Shown: piece by piece, positions 24,722 to 36,624 of the stretch | Layout: every line of letters begins with the position of its first letter | Numbering within the stretch: position 1 is the first letter of the stretch | NCBI RefSeq assembly: GCF_932294415.1 | Contig: NC_065541.1 | Coordinates: forward strand, 67,610,695 to 67,674,694 | Length of the DNA stretch: 64,000 bases | Origin: Quercus robur | Lineage: Eukaryota > Streptophyta > Magnoliopsida > Fagales > Fagaceae | Reading direction: 5' to 3' | Program-made: the position numbers and the translations under genes | The notes under the pieces: model-generated | Databases searched by the model: none | The model's input: the letters and a program-made list of their open reading frames with translations, nothing else | What the model was told of the DNA's origin: nothing

Positions 24722-25762
24722 GTGAGGGAGAGAGAGAGAGAGAGAGCGAGCTACTTTCTTTCCTTACCTACTTCCTTTCCAACCAATCAAATAGTAAGAG
24801 ACCCTCTTCTGGCTAAGAGAGACTAAAATAAAAGACTTCCTCTTTCCTTGCATTTATGACCGAAGAGGCTGAATAACTACGCACAACTGGGAAGAACATG
24901 GTCAGCAGTTTATGATAGCCTATTAATGAAGATGACTTAAATCACTGCAAGTGTAAAACCATTTCAGACCATGAAGCAAGTGATTGTTAAAAGTGGTTCA
25001 ACATGTTCAATACCTTATCTTCAACAGCTCCTCCGAACATCTCCAAAAAGTTGGACTAGTAACTAAGTAATGGTACAAACAACATTTTTTACAATATTTT
25101 TCTTATCAATAGATTTAGCAAGTTTTAACTAGTTCTCATTTGAGCCCAACACTGATATCACATTTTTATTTACAATAACAATTTTACACCTCAGCAGTTG
25201 TGAAATTCCATGTCTCTAGACATATTGCTAGTAACTAGTCCAAAATTGAGATATAAACCATTTCTTGGGAGGAGAAGAAGGATTATCATGGCCTATTACC
25301 AAGATAATTTATTTGGAGTAACAGTACTTTCCGACATCACCTTCTCCTCTAGCTGCTATTATTCCTAAAAGTCAATTCTATAAGCTTGCAGAGAAGAATT
25401 CCAAAAAAAAAAAAAAACTTGAATTAGGAAGAAGAAAACATTTTCCATCGATGAAAGATGATCAGAGATTACAAAAACTAAATTTCCATGTCAGTTGTCA
25501 GACATGTTGCCTCAACCGTTAGCTTTATTTGTCCCAACCCGTCTCAACTTTAATAATAAAAAATGCATGAAATTTCCAGAGATGACAATAGCAGCACAAG
25601 GTAATGTCAATCTTGTAATCAACTCTGGTTTAGATGCATGGCACCCCTTCACCAGTTCCATTTATCTGAGACAGACAAAACCTCAAGCATTCTTTGAAAA
25701 GCTCCTGTGGTAAAACAAAACACAACAGAATGGACAGGCGATAACAAAATCTTAAGAAGCAA
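22921..25762. other. Intergenic spacer with simple repeats
   Basis: No gene recognised. It holds (TA)n at about 23010-23032, a poly-T run near 23188, (CT)n plus (AT)n at 23938-23970, a G run of about 14 at 24349-24362, and a T run followed by a G run of about 22 (24687-24722) next to (AG)n. A stretch at about 23640-23915, with a TATA-like 'atataaaaagcc' and ending in 'CTGATATTAGAGTTA', resembles an old LTR end plus primer-binding region, but is too diverged to call firmly. The 3' flank of the TIM21-like gene lies at the right end. Confidence 0.5.
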
Positions 25763-26494
25763 TTACTGTGAGCCACCTTTTTCAAGCTTCTCGATTTCTT
25801 CACGGTGCTTCCTTTCTGCCTCCTGAAGTTCTCTTTCAGCATCCTCCTCTTCTTCAATTTGATCAAGATCATCAAACTCCTTGGTTGCTGCCATTGCTTT
25901 CACTACAGGATCTCTTAGCTCAGATATTAGCCCGCCCCCAACCTTGTACTCTTCCTCATCTCCAATCAGGAATAATCGCTGGTCAGGTCCTGATGCCATG
26001 GGAATGTCGACTGCCAATAGCTTCATATCATACTGAAAGAAAGATGACACCAAATACTTAAATAAGCATAACCAGACCAATTAAACAAAATAAAATTGAC
26101 CACTCCAAGTTCTAGGTTCTATATCAGAAGAAAAGACTAAAGATCCTAGTGATTCTAAGTTCCGTATTAAAGGGATTCTGTAGAAAATGAGTAATTAAGT
26201 TCACATTTGTTTTTTTTTTTAAAGATATGATAGTGTGTCAAACCTATAGCATCCATTTTATAATGATTTTTCTTTATAATCAAGCCAAGAAACCAATTGA
26301 TTTTGGTGTAGGCTGGAGATTGAAATCCAAATCTCTTATTTGACAACAAGAGACTTTATTAATTGAGCTAACTGGACCCCACGTTAAGATCAATTTTCTA
26401 TATATATAGTAAAGTGGAATTTAGTGAACCCTCATCTCTCTCTCTCTCTCTCTCTCTCTGTGATTGATGGACTATATGTGTGAGCATGTGTTCA

Positions 26495-26538
<44 letters not shown>

Positions 26539-28522
26539 TGCCTGTGGATGCATGCATTAACCTGGTTATCAACTGTATGAGCTGTCAGATATCTTCTAAT
26601 TAACTAAAGTAGCAGTAATATGCAAATTAGGGGTTGTGAGAAGGCATTCAGTCTCACCACTTGACAAGAGCTAAAGATAAAATTATGGAGCAATTGATGG
26701 TGCTGGTTAATTCAAATAGTAATTCTCTGGCCATCATGCCAAATGCTCGGAATAGAATATCACATTCCTGAGGACAGGGGTTTAAAGGGAGAGCGCTATC
26801 TCCCATTCTATAGCCCATAAGCTTAATGAACCTCCAACTGACCCAAAAAACCTAACTCTAGCAACATAACATGAAATCATTCTTGCAGTCTACATATCTT
26901 GACAACATGGAGCAGGAAGAATGTGCACATAAATATTGAACTTCAAGAGACAGTCTCATTCAATGTTACAAAGGACGCTGAGGTAGAGCAATAAAGAGAC
27001 TTATACAACCACATACAGAAAGTTTCATTGCCTCATCTGATGTGAGGAATACAGGAAAAGTGGCTGGAATAGAAACAAACCTGCCCTTTTTTATTCTTGA
27101 CTTCAACACTGACAAGACCCTTTCGCTCAGAACCTCGTATTGGGAAGATGAGAAAACACCTTTTGGTCCTAAGACTAGGCTTGAAGTTCTTCAGTGTAAG
27201 CCCTCCTCCTGACATAACATAGGCTCTCAATTCTGTTCCAGAAAGAGGGGCACCCATAACCTCAAGGATCCCAGCAGACGTATTAAGCCTCCTCATGGCC
27301 ATTCTATAAACTTTATCAGGATTGATTGTTAATCTTGAGCGGATATAAAGGCCCTTCATGTACGAAAAAAACAAAATACAAAACCTGTGATCTATAAATT
27401 ATCATAGCATTTCTCAATGCAAATAATACTAGCTAAGATTGTATTAAACAAAATTATTCACAACTTGCAAATTAGCAGTTTTTGATCAATTAAATTGCAA
27501 GTAGACTTTTTTTGATAGTTCAATAGTGACAATGGGGAAGGGGGGTTTTGACCCTGGAAGGCTGGATGTCTCCATTGGAAACGCTAGGAGGTGCCAGTTG
27601 AGCTACAAGAGTCTTGGCTAAATTGAAAGTAGACTCTCTTCAACAGGAAATCAGAAACAATTTAACGAGACAATTTAGATCGATTTTGCACTATCTCAAA
27701 TAGAAAAATAGTCCACAAATATCTCCTAATATGTAGTACGTGAAGTGAGAGATCAATCTGTGAGATTATAGAAAGCCTTTTACATAACAAAATGAATCAA
27801 AGCAGAGAGAGATAATGAAAAAACAAAAGACAGACAGGAAAGAAGAAGTTGGTTTGAAGCATAAACATGAATATTGATTTGATATCTCTAGAGTCTAGTG
27901 TAGAGGTAGAGATTTAAAAGAAAAAGAAAAAGAAAAAGGAACTTACAGCAAAAGCGACGATAGCAGAAGAGAGGGCGAGAAAGCCATACTTGGCCATGCC
28001 TTCGGAGAGGCCAACGAAGGTATTAGCTATGCCGAACATAATCCTCCAGAGCAAAGCACAGAGTAAAACGGCAGTGGCCCCAAAGAGAAAGAGAGAGTTT
28101 CTCTTAAAGAAAGCCTCAAATTGCAAACCAATGGCCTGGCGGTAGCGAGAGAAAGCGGAAGAGAGAGCTGTGGCGGGCTTGTCGAAGACCTTTCTAGCGA
28201 AGTTAGCATTGTTGACAGAAGAGAAGAACCTAAACCCAGTTGATGTGAAAGAGAGATTGGGGTTATGAGGTGGTTTGAAAGTGAAAGTGAAAGTGTTGTT
28301 TGAGAAAGAGGGTTTTGGTTTAGAATGTTGAAATTGAAATTGGGAGATCAAGGAGGTTTTGGTTTCGGATGATGAGAAATTACGAATAGCAGAGTAAGAA
28401 GGGACACTCGGAATAGTAGATGTACAACTAGAAAAGGAGCGATTTGGCTGAGCGATTTGGAGCCTCCTCAGAAGAAGACCTCGGATCAGTCCGGCGGAGG
28501 TGGAAGAAGAGGATTTTGACAT
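25763..28522 (-). CDS. Mitochondrial inner-membrane protein, TIM21/COA1-like (At3g56430/At2g40800 type)
   Basis: Three minus-strand exons, 28522-27947, 27353-27081 and 26032-25763, join in phase 0 at GT..AG sites and give 372 residues. The N-terminus is rich in Ser, Arg, Leu and Phe without acidic residues, as in a mitochondrial presequence. A transmembrane helix lies at about 143-165, with a second hydrophobic stretch at 180-192. Exon 2 carries the conserved core (GILEVMGAPLSGTELRAYV, about 215-235) that resembles Tim21/COA1-type folds. The C-terminus is an acidic, Glu-rich coiled coil (about 340-370). The plant relatives I remember are labelled 'import inner membrane translocase subunit'; a role in presequence import or respiratory-complex assembly is inferred. 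Introns carry SINEs (26223-26380 and 27508-27620). The gene appears intact. Confidence 0.65.
26223..26380 (-). mobile_element. tRNA-derived SINE copy 1
   Basis: Reading the minus strand, an A-box-like TTAGCTCAATTAATAAAGTC (about 26373-26354) is followed by a B-box-like GGATTTCAATCTCC (about 26325-26312), then a body shared with copies near 31760-31895 and 35700-35840 ('caccaattgattttggtgtagg'-type words). It lies in intron 2 of the TIM21-like gene in the same orientation as the gene. Confidence 0.55.
26431..26537. repeat. (TC)n and (TG)n microsatellites
   Basis: TC run at about 26431-26459 and TG run at about 26501-26537, in intron 2 of the TIM21-like gene. Confidence 0.95.
27508..27620 (-). 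mobile_element. tRNA-derived SINE, second family
   Basis: On the minus strand TAGCTCAACTGGCACCTCC (about 27603-27585) matches a Pol III A box, and GGTCAAAACCCCC (about 27555-27543) matches a B box. The right distance between them and the lack of a full cloverleaf argue for a SINE rather than a tRNA gene. It lies in intron 1 of the TIM21-like gene. Confidence 0.55.
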
Positions 28523-30075
28523 TTTTTTTTTTTTTTTTAATTTTATGTACCCAAATCCAACACTGCTTCTACTTCTTCTTCTTTTTCTTCTTCTATTATT
28601 ATACTGTAAAGAAAAAAAAATATGGAATTAGATTCACCTACACTACACACAAACCAAACTCCCCGCCTGTAAGAAAAAGAAGAAATCGGCTTCCTTGTTC
28701 TTTCTTTTTATCTTTTTACACAGTCTAGAATATTAATCGGGGTCTGGGGGTCATCTGATCATCTCCAACTCCAATACATTTACATCTATTTCGTTTCCTT
28801 CTCTTCTCTCCGTCAACTATGCTTGAAATGGGTCCTATTTCCTTGTTTTTCACTTTTCATTTATTTCCACCCTTTATAAATTCACTATAGTTTCTTAATT
28901 TACACTATAATTGTTTGGAATTAATCGCCAATTTTAAATTTCTTCATGCCTCACTTTGCTCAATCCTTCAAGAGGGAAACATACACACATTATATTAGAG
29001 TAGAATTTTTATATTATATACAGAAAATATATATATTAATAATAAGCCCATTTACTCATAGATCTCTTTAAATCAATTAGCAAATAAACTTTTTTTCTTT
29101 TTTTAAATAATACTCATCAAACAACAATATCTATTAAATGGTGCATCTCATAAATGTTTTCAATTCAAATTTTAATTTAAAAAAAAAAATGTTTAAACAA
29201 CCTTATAATTAAATTTAAACACACCACCCCCCCCTTTTTTTTCCTTTTCTTCAACTATATATTCGATCATTTATAGTTTTGTGCTTTTAGAGATTACATT
29301 TTAAACACTATATTTCAGGGAAATTTTTATAACTAAACTTACACTTTGAAAATAACCTTGAACTTGAAGTTTAAGACGATTACACTTTACAAATAAAGTA
29401 AACAGTTTTATTAGTTTCAAATCAAATACTTATGTAAATCCTTAATCAAATCTCCTCGTCATACTATACTTTATAAGTTAGGGTTTTATTTATGTGATTT
29501 AAAATATCTAGAGTTTAATTTATAACCATCTTAAAACTTCATGGCTATAGTCCAGAGACACAATTTCCATCGTCTGGAGAAAAATTTATTCCACAACCCT
29601 TCTGTGATGTGTATTTTTGGTAACTGGAACCATAATGAATTAAAAGAGATTATGAGAACGAGAGAGTATTCGTGTCAATCATACTCTGATCAAATAGAGC
29701 AACGCATTCTAATTGAGCAATTCAAACGATTGCTAAAATTAACCAATCCAACTACCAAGGCTAATTTTAGCCTAATTTGATCAAGCTTATAACAAGTTTC
29801 ACAAAATAGGCATGTTTTAAGGGGATGGCTGTCCCTCCCATTAAAGAACTACAAAACCACAGACACGTCATATATTAAACTGCAAAATAAATAACTAGGT
29901 TACCATGGTGTTTTTGGGGGAGAGAGAGAGAGAGATAATGTTTGTGAACTTCCACAGACGGAGAACACAAGATAACAGAGTCGCTTGACAAAAGTTTGAT
30001 AGAGTAACAAAACACAATAAATTGTTCAGCATAAAATTCAAAAATAGAAGTTGTCTTCTCAGGCGACAAATTGTC
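28523..30075. other. Intergenic spacer (TIM21-like 5' flank and RPL10 3' flank)
   Basis: No gene supported. A 79-codon frame at 29541-29780 has no family resemblance and sits in AT-rich DNA. The left end is the promoter region of the TIM21-like gene (minus strand), with poly-T and CTT-rich tracts just upstream of its ATG. Confidence 0.55.
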
Positions 30076-32536
30076 TTAAGCAGTTTCAGGCAGAAAAGCT
30101 CTTCCTGGTTTACGCAATGCCAAAGATCCATGACATCCAAGAAGCTGCAGAATTCATAACAAAAACATGTTAAATTAACATTTAAATCACCATGCCTGCC
30201 CCAATCTAGGATACAGTATTAGGAAACGAGTCAACTTCAAATCCACTATATGTTAAATGTGGAGGAATGACTAACGAGGGGAAAAAAGAAATCAAGTTTG
30301 ATAATGAGGGGCAGACCGCTACAACCCACAGTTCTACTCCACCTTGCTGCTAGCACTTATCTTTAATCAATCAAATATTCCTATCTAACTTGGGATGGAA
30401 TTGAGAGATTGTAAACAATGTAATTATGAAGCAATTTAGAGTAGGAACAGTTTCTCATATTAAGGTGGATTTTAACTCCCAATATATAGTGCCTGTGTAC
30501 ATGCATGTGCAGTGCATATATCTGCAGTTTTAGTACTACCTTAGCATTGACACCATCTGGGGAAATCTTGTTCTCTGCCTTGTACTTCAGATAGTCAGCA
30601 CGGCTGAATTTGGTAAATCCCCTGAAAGGTAATCATTACAAACATAAGAAACATTCCAATGCTAAATTCTAGAAAATCAGATACATTTATATGTCACACA
30701 AATTTCAAAATAGAGGTTAAACCCTCGAAGACATAAAAAAATATACAATCATGTCACCAGGAAGGTGATGGAGACAAAAGCAACAGAACTCTATATGTCA
30801 ACCTGATATAAGTTCTGTACACGTTTTTGAACTACAGTAACTCTAAGCCTCACCCATGGGTGACCCCTCCAACCCAACACACACAAGAAAGTTTTGAAGG
30901 TCTCCTGCAAACAGGATCTCTAACCTAGGTGCTGTGGTCAACAGTTTCATATGCACATTCTATTTAACATTCATAAATCACAGGGTGCATTAATTAAATG
31001 TCAAGGAAAAATAAGAAAAACCATACCACTTCCTGCTAACAATAATCTTTTGACGACCAGGAAACTTGAATTTCGCTCGGCGGAGAGCTTCCTGGGCATG
31101 CTGGCTGTTGCTGTCCTTACAGCGCACAGAAAGGAGGACCTGACCAATGCTTACTCTTGCACATACCCCTTGTGGCTTGCCAAAAGCACCCCTCATCCCA
31201 GTCTGGAGCCTATCAGCCCCAGCACATGAGAGCATCTTGTTGATCCGCAAAACATGGAATGGGTGCACCCTCACTCTCAAATGGAATGCATCCTTACCAG
31301 CAAATTTGGCCATGTACTTGTTGCAGGCAATTCTAGCTGCTTCCAATGCCTCACTTGTAACATTTTCCTTTTCCCAGCTCACAAGATGGACACAAAACGG
31401 AAACTCATCAACACCTTTCTTCTTCATTCCAACATCATATATTCTGATCTTGGGATCGGGGACACCACGACAATATCGTGATTTCGGGTAGGGTTTGTTT
31501 TTGATTTGACGATAACACCTTGCAGGTCCTACAAAAGTGTAGGCATGCATTCATCAAAAATAAGAACAGCAGCATGCAACAAATTACAAACAAGCCACCA
31601 CATCAAAAATGTGAAATTCAAAAATAGCACAAATAAAATATGCACATTATCCCACAATCAACATAAAAGGCAAGATAGAGTTTTATATTAACTAAATGCT
31701 AAAGAACTTGTACATTCGTTTCTAGAGCTATTTATCATTTTTTTTTATCATATCAGATATAAAATAGTATTTGACAGTTGCTCATCATTGTCAAGCCAAG
31801 ACACCAATTGATTTTTGGTTTAAGTGGGGATTGAACCCTAGATCTCCTATTCGAGGATAAGTAGTTATAACAGGAACTCACTTTGCTATCCATCATTTGA
31901 TGTCTTTTTTTTTTTTTTTTCCAACAAACAATCCATCTTTCTAATATTTCTTGGATTATTATCTTTGATTATAATTTTTTGTTCTTAATTAATGTCACAG
32001 TAGATTTTCCTCAGTTTTAATGCCTGAAGTATTTAAAGACAATTGTTGTTGCCAATTTGTAATGTTATTTAATAAAGATCTAAACATTCGCAGTACTATA
32101 AATTTTTGTTTCAAAAGATAAACCAAATACTTAGATGGGTATTAGCAAATACAAACCTTGTATGGTTTAATAAGTTGTAAAATAATTATAGCACAAAAAA
32201 TAATTGTAAAAAGTAGATCCGAGAATGTACAAAACAAAGGCTCAAACACCAACAACCAAAATCTTTCAATAGCCAAAAACAGTATCATAAGTTAAAACAT
32301 AAAATGTTCGACATCTACATCTACATCTACATCTACATCAACATATACAATTCAGGAATATAACAAATCAAACGAATTATATATTCAAAGACGTTCATAT
32401 GCAATATGTAAATAGGTTTAAAAAAAAAAAAAAAAAAAATTAAAGCAAGAAGAGGACAGGAAGACAGAAAATAGGAAATTTCGAATCGAAACAGAAGAAC
32501 AAAAAGAAATGAATTTGTGTACTCACTCCTCCCCAT
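30076..32536 (-). CDS. RPL10: 60S ribosomal protein L10 (uL16 family)
   Basis: Four minus-strand coding exons: 32536-32527 (ATG GGG AGG A), 31528-31027, 30621-30540 and 30144-30076. They join at GT..AG sites to give 220 residues, the usual plant length. The N-terminus [20 protein letters not shown] and the segments [39 protein letters not shown] and [20 protein letters not shown] are nearly invariant in eukaryotic L10. The protein binds 28S rRNA near the peptidyl-transferase centre and is needed for late 60S maturation and subunit joining; in Arabidopsis RPL10A is also a target of the NIK1 antiviral receptor kinase. The tiny 10-nt first coding exon, separated by a ~1 kb intron, is too short for automatic frame finding and was fixed by frame and splice consensus. 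The gene looks functional. Confidence 0.96.
31760..31895 (-). mobile_element. tRNA-derived SINE copy 2
   Basis: The minus strand contains GGGTTCAATCCC (about 31839-31828), a perfect Pol III B box, preceded by a weaker A-box region. The body shares 'caagccaagacaccaattga' with copy 1. It lies inside intron 1 of RPL10 in the same orientation as that gene. Confidence 0.5.
32320..32341. repeat. (ACATCT)n short tandem repeat
   Basis: About four tandem hexamers, 'catctacatctacatctaca', in the first intron of RPL10. Confidence 0.9.
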
Positions 32537-32599
32537 GGCGGCGAATGGCGATCTTGAGTGTCGTGTTATTTCCTGAGCTGAGAAGAGACGAGACGAGGC

Positions 32600-32840
32600 A
32601 CACACAAACCCTAAAACGATACTTTCATATATATAGTCATAGTCATAGTCATGGTCAAAGATATTGAAACTGCGGTTCGCGGATCCCTACAAGGTTCCGG
32701 CCCATTCCAATGTAAAATGACTCGCGCATCATCATTCACAAACTTCGTCCTGGCCCAATCTCTTTTTCTTTAAACAATATACGACCCTAATTTTTTGAAG
32801 CCCATTATTTTTTCTTCTTTTTTGATTTGTGAAAGCCCAT
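32600..32840 (-). promoter_or_regulatory. RPL10 promoter with telo-box and site II motifs
   Basis: A telo-box (AAACCCTA on the plus strand) is at 32606-32613 and a TATA-like TATATATA at about 32627-32634. Four site II words (TGGGCC or TGGGCT on the minus strand) are at 32699-32704, 32752-32757, 32799-32804 and 32834-32839. Telo-box plus clustered site II elements is the known promoter signature of plant ribosomal-protein genes, bound by TCP-type factors, and supports coordinated, growth-linked expression. Confidence 0.7.
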
Positions 32841-33662
32841 TTTTTGTTCACGCCTTTGTTAAAGAAAAAGTACATTCTGTATCATATGCGGTAGAATCCC
32901 TATGTTGGTCTACACGATGAGAGAGATATTATATGCATCTAACGAAAGATCATTTGTTAAATTAGAGGTGATAAGTTCACAATATTTTTACAACAAATTA
33001 CAGGTATTTAGTTGTTATTAGTTCTAATTTGAATCTATCACTAAAATTAATTTCTTGTCCCACCAATATCAACTCATAACAACCTGTTACATAAGGTTTG
33101 TTGTGGATATTACATTTCTCTTTGTTAAGTTACCACAAGATTGAAAATCATCAAGCCAAAACATTATTGACTTTTAACGTAAATAGGATATGAATTCAAA
33201 TATATTATTCAATAATAAAAAACTTTATTATTTGAGATAATTGAAATCCCTCTATGTTCATATTCATTGTCCATTAAAAGATTTTCTCATTCACTTTAAT
33301 CTCATTTCTCAAATTATGGGACGGTTTTGGGGTCTTAAGGCTTGTTTGTTTTCTTGAGAACAGTGGAACCACAACAAGGATTTCTGATAAGGCCAAGCAC
33401 ATACGACTCAAACCGTTGAATTGACATTTTGTTGAGATAGAAGACATTTACTATAACAAGGGTGAACCCATGGGAACTGACTTTGGATACTCTGTTGGTT
33501 AAATTAGAACAGGAGATTAAGGGTAATAATGATGGAGTAATAATATTTGAAAATTGCATTTCTCTTTCAGTGGGGGTCATAGGGTACTTATAATGTGATT
33601 GTTCTATAAAGAGAGACTTGGATTTTGTTGGAATTATTCCCTAAATCCATTTTTTTGTCTTA
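32841..33662. other. Intergenic spacer with a decayed SINE trace
   Basis: About 33145-33245 resembles the SINE family seen at 26.3, 31.8 and 35.8 kb ('catcaagccaaaacattattgact') but is heavily diverged. A 19-bp word, CTTATAATGTGATTGTTCT, at 33587-33605 recurs at 34281-34299 beyond the neighbouring MITE. No gene supported. Confidence 0.45.
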
Positions 33663-34281
33663 GGGTGCCTTTGTTTTGGGGGAAAATGATTTCCTGAAAT
33701 CATTTTCCCCCAAACTCACATGTTTAGCTGTCACGAAAAATGATATTTTCCGGAAAATGACTTCCGGTTGACCAATATTTTCACCTTTGACCCGGAAATG
33801 ATTTTCCACCCTCATTTTCACTTCAAATCATTTCCACACAGAGAGAGAGAGAGAGAGAGAGCCCAGATCGCGCCGCTCGTTCGACGATCGCACTGCGCCG
33901 ACGAGCGATGAGATCGCGCGGTGCGATCGTCGATCGAGTGGCGCGATCAACGAGCGGCGATCGCACCGCTCGTCGGACGATCGCACCGCTCGTCGGACGA
34001 TCGCACCGACCTCGCCTCCGCTCGATGTCGCCTTTATCGCGCGATCTCATCTTCTCCTCCGCCGGATTTGATTCATTTTCTTTTGCTGCGTTTTGTTTCT
34101 TTTGCCGGATTTAATGCATTTTCTGTAAAAATGTTTGAATGAACCAAACACCAAAATTAATTTTCCGTAAAACGAATTTTGTGATAGCCAAACACATGAA
34201 AACGTTTTCCTTTTCGGAAAATAGCATTTCCGGAAAATGAAATATTTTCCGAAAATACTTTTACACGAACCAAACACAGCC
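33663..34281. mobile_element. Tourist-like (PIF/Harbinger) non-autonomous element
   Basis: The right end read inward is GGCTGTGTTTGGTTCGTG and the left end GGGTGCCTTTGTTTTGG, and the similarity continues inward for about 100 bp (both arms contain CATGT..TT.GCT.TCAC). TTA directly flanks both ends (33660-33662 and 34282-34284), the expected 3-bp target duplication of PIF/Harbinger MITEs. The core (about 33870-34030) is unusually GC-rich for this window, with repeated ATCGCACCGCTCGTCGGACG words and an (AG)n run at 33840-33861. No transposase. Confidence 0.72.
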
Positions 34282-35699
34282 TTATAATGTGATTGTTCTC
34301 TTTCATTAGTTGAGAGGACATATGCTAAGAAATCACCCCCAAATTTGTCAACTAGTGTGGACTTCAAGGTATTAGGTATGCAACCGAATTTAACTTATAA
34401 AAGGCCTTCCTATTCTTCCATTTTTTCATTTCTACTTTTTTTGCCTGTGCGATACCTACTCCTTGTATTAGTTTTTTTTGCTTTTGCTTCAAACACCCTC
34501 AAAGTTATATAAGATTTATTTATAAATTAATAGGTAAGATGATGTTTTTTAAGTTTATGAATATGCAGTTTTTGGTTAACTAAGGATGATCCTAATTTGA
34601 TTTTGAATGTTGAGTAACTAAATTGGAGAAATCTAATAAGGTATTTATTTTTTATTTTCATAAATCAGTACTTAAAAAATAATGAGGGAGAAATAATTTG
34701 AACCTTGAGAGTGGAGAATTCCATTGAGTAATGAGGTTTCCCTTAGCTAAGTTATGAGACTTTTGCTGAGACAACTAATAATTGAAAGATCAAATTAAAC
34801 TCTGTTTAATAATTAGAGGATTAAATTAATAATTTAAATATATTCATTGTTAAATATAAGCCTACATTCTTAGTGTGAATTTGGGATGAACTGAATTTTT
34901 CAGCTTATCTTCACTTTCAATTTATTTTTGCTACTATTTATGGTTTCCACTGCACTTTTTGATATTATTCATGAGTCTCATTATACTATTTAGCTTTTTT
35001 TAAAACTTTTTTTTTTACACTTTTAACAAAAAGTTTTTAGTTTCAGCTAAATAAATCGTTCCAAACGGACACTTAATGTAACAAGGTAGTGTCTTATGTA
35101 GTAACGGAGCTAGGATTCCAGTCGAGGGGTTTCAAGATTAAAATAGTTTAAAAGGACATTAAGTATTTTTTTTTTCTAATAATTATGTGTTACTTATAGG
35201 GACCACTAATTGAATTGTCATAAAAAAAATGGGATAAGCAAGATTTTCACAATACTTTCACAAACAAATCATAAGTGATAAGTTGTTACTGGTTCATATT
35301 TCAACTCACCATTGAAATTACTTTTTTGCTCACCAATAACAACCAATTACAATCTGTTACTTAAGATTTGTTGTGAAAGTGTTGTTAAAATGTTGTGGAT
35401 ATAGAATTTCTCAAAACTAAAATGACTATAAATTATACTATAAAAAGCTCACAAACTGATGTGACAAGAATGTATGACACTTAAACAATATAATAAATAA
35501 ATGTTTGAATGAATTTTTTTATGATTGATAACACATCAATTTGTAAAATTTGTAGTATTCATAGCATTGCTCCACTGAAAATAATGATCGATTAAAAAAA
35601 ATGAATAATGAAATGGGTAATGACGTACGTGGTGAGATAAAACCAATAAGAATAGTAAATTTCATGAAAAAGTGATATGATTTGGTATTTTTTTTTAGA

Positions 35700-35840
35700 G
35701 AGTTTCAACTTTTGGCGTCTGCTCCTGATGATAGCTCTTTATCATTAGATCAAGACATCAATCAGTTTTTTGTGTAGGCGGGGATTAAACCTTATATCTC
35801 TTATATAACTATCAGAGACTTTACCAGTTGAGATAACTGG
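35700..35840 (-). mobile_element. tRNA-derived SINE copy 3
   Basis: The minus strand starts CCAGTTATCTCAACTGGTAA (A box, about 35840-35821) and then carries AAGGTTTAATCCCC (B box, about 35793-35780), followed by a body matching copies 1 and 2. The A box is the best preserved of the set. Confidence 0.6.
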
Positions 35841-36289
35841 AAAAGATTTGTTTTCCTACTTTATTGGTGTTAAGGGTTTGTACATGTATTAAAGTGAGAG
35901 TCTTTTTTTTGTTAAGGTAAAGTACCAAAGAATAGTTCATAATATACCTACTTCAAGGATTTTTTTCAAAGAGTTAGGGGCGCAACTCCCCCCCTATTGG
36001 GGATATTACACAAAGTAATAATGGAAGAACAAGATTAACATAAAAGACAAACAGAAAATAGATAACTTGGAGGTACTATATCATTTTCCTTAGATAATAT
36101 TTGCCCCCCACACTTTTGTTGCTAAAGGGTTATCGCAAATTTGTCCCCAAGATACAACTAAGATGTTGGGTTCTACAAATAGCAATTCTGGAGAATGACC
36201 ACAAGATTTTTTATGTTTCTCTCAAACTTACTCTTTTGTAGAGTTAGATTTTCAAAAGAACATAAGCCTCTATTTATACCCATAGAGTT

Positions 36290-36450
36290 ATGTTTCATGA
36301 AAATGCACATATGGAGAGTTAGTTATTTTTCAAGTGAATATAAGCTTGTTTCATGAAAAGGCACATATGAAGAGTTAGTTATTTTTTAAGTGAACATAAT
36401 CCTGTTTCATGAAAAGGCATGTATAGAGAGTTAGTTATTTTTTCATAAAA
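36290..36450. repeat. Three tandem copies of a ~60-bp unit
   Basis: The word 'tgtttcatgaaaa(t/g)gca' followed by 'gagagttagttatttttt' occurs three times in succession at about 60-bp spacing. The copies differ at several bases. Confidence 0.75.
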
Positions 36451-36624
36451 CGGTTAACAAAGATTGAAACCTCTTCAACTTTTTTGAATAGTCACCAGAA
36501 AATTCTAGAAAACTCCTGAAAATTCAGACTTTTTGAATTTTCACTTAAAAAATTTCAGAACTTGAATTTTTACTTTATGAAACCATATTCTCCAAACTTA
36601 AACATCATTATTACAACCTATCTT

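Larger units (their letters stand above)
34282..36624. other. Intergenic spacer, AT-rich
   Basis: No gene recognised. It holds one SINE copy (35700-35840) and a locally repeated word 'catgaaaa(g/t)gcacatatg...gagagttagttatttttt' three times at about 36295-36445. The remainder is AT-rich without clear structure. Confidence 0.5.

Noticed and set aside
29541-29780. 79-codon open frame between the TIM21-like gene and RPL10
   Set aside because: It has no family resemblance, splice context or promoter feature; expected by chance in this length of AT-rich DNA.
33823-34142. Arg-rich open frames
   Set aside because: They arise from the GC-rich repeated core of the Tourist-like element and exist on both strands at once.
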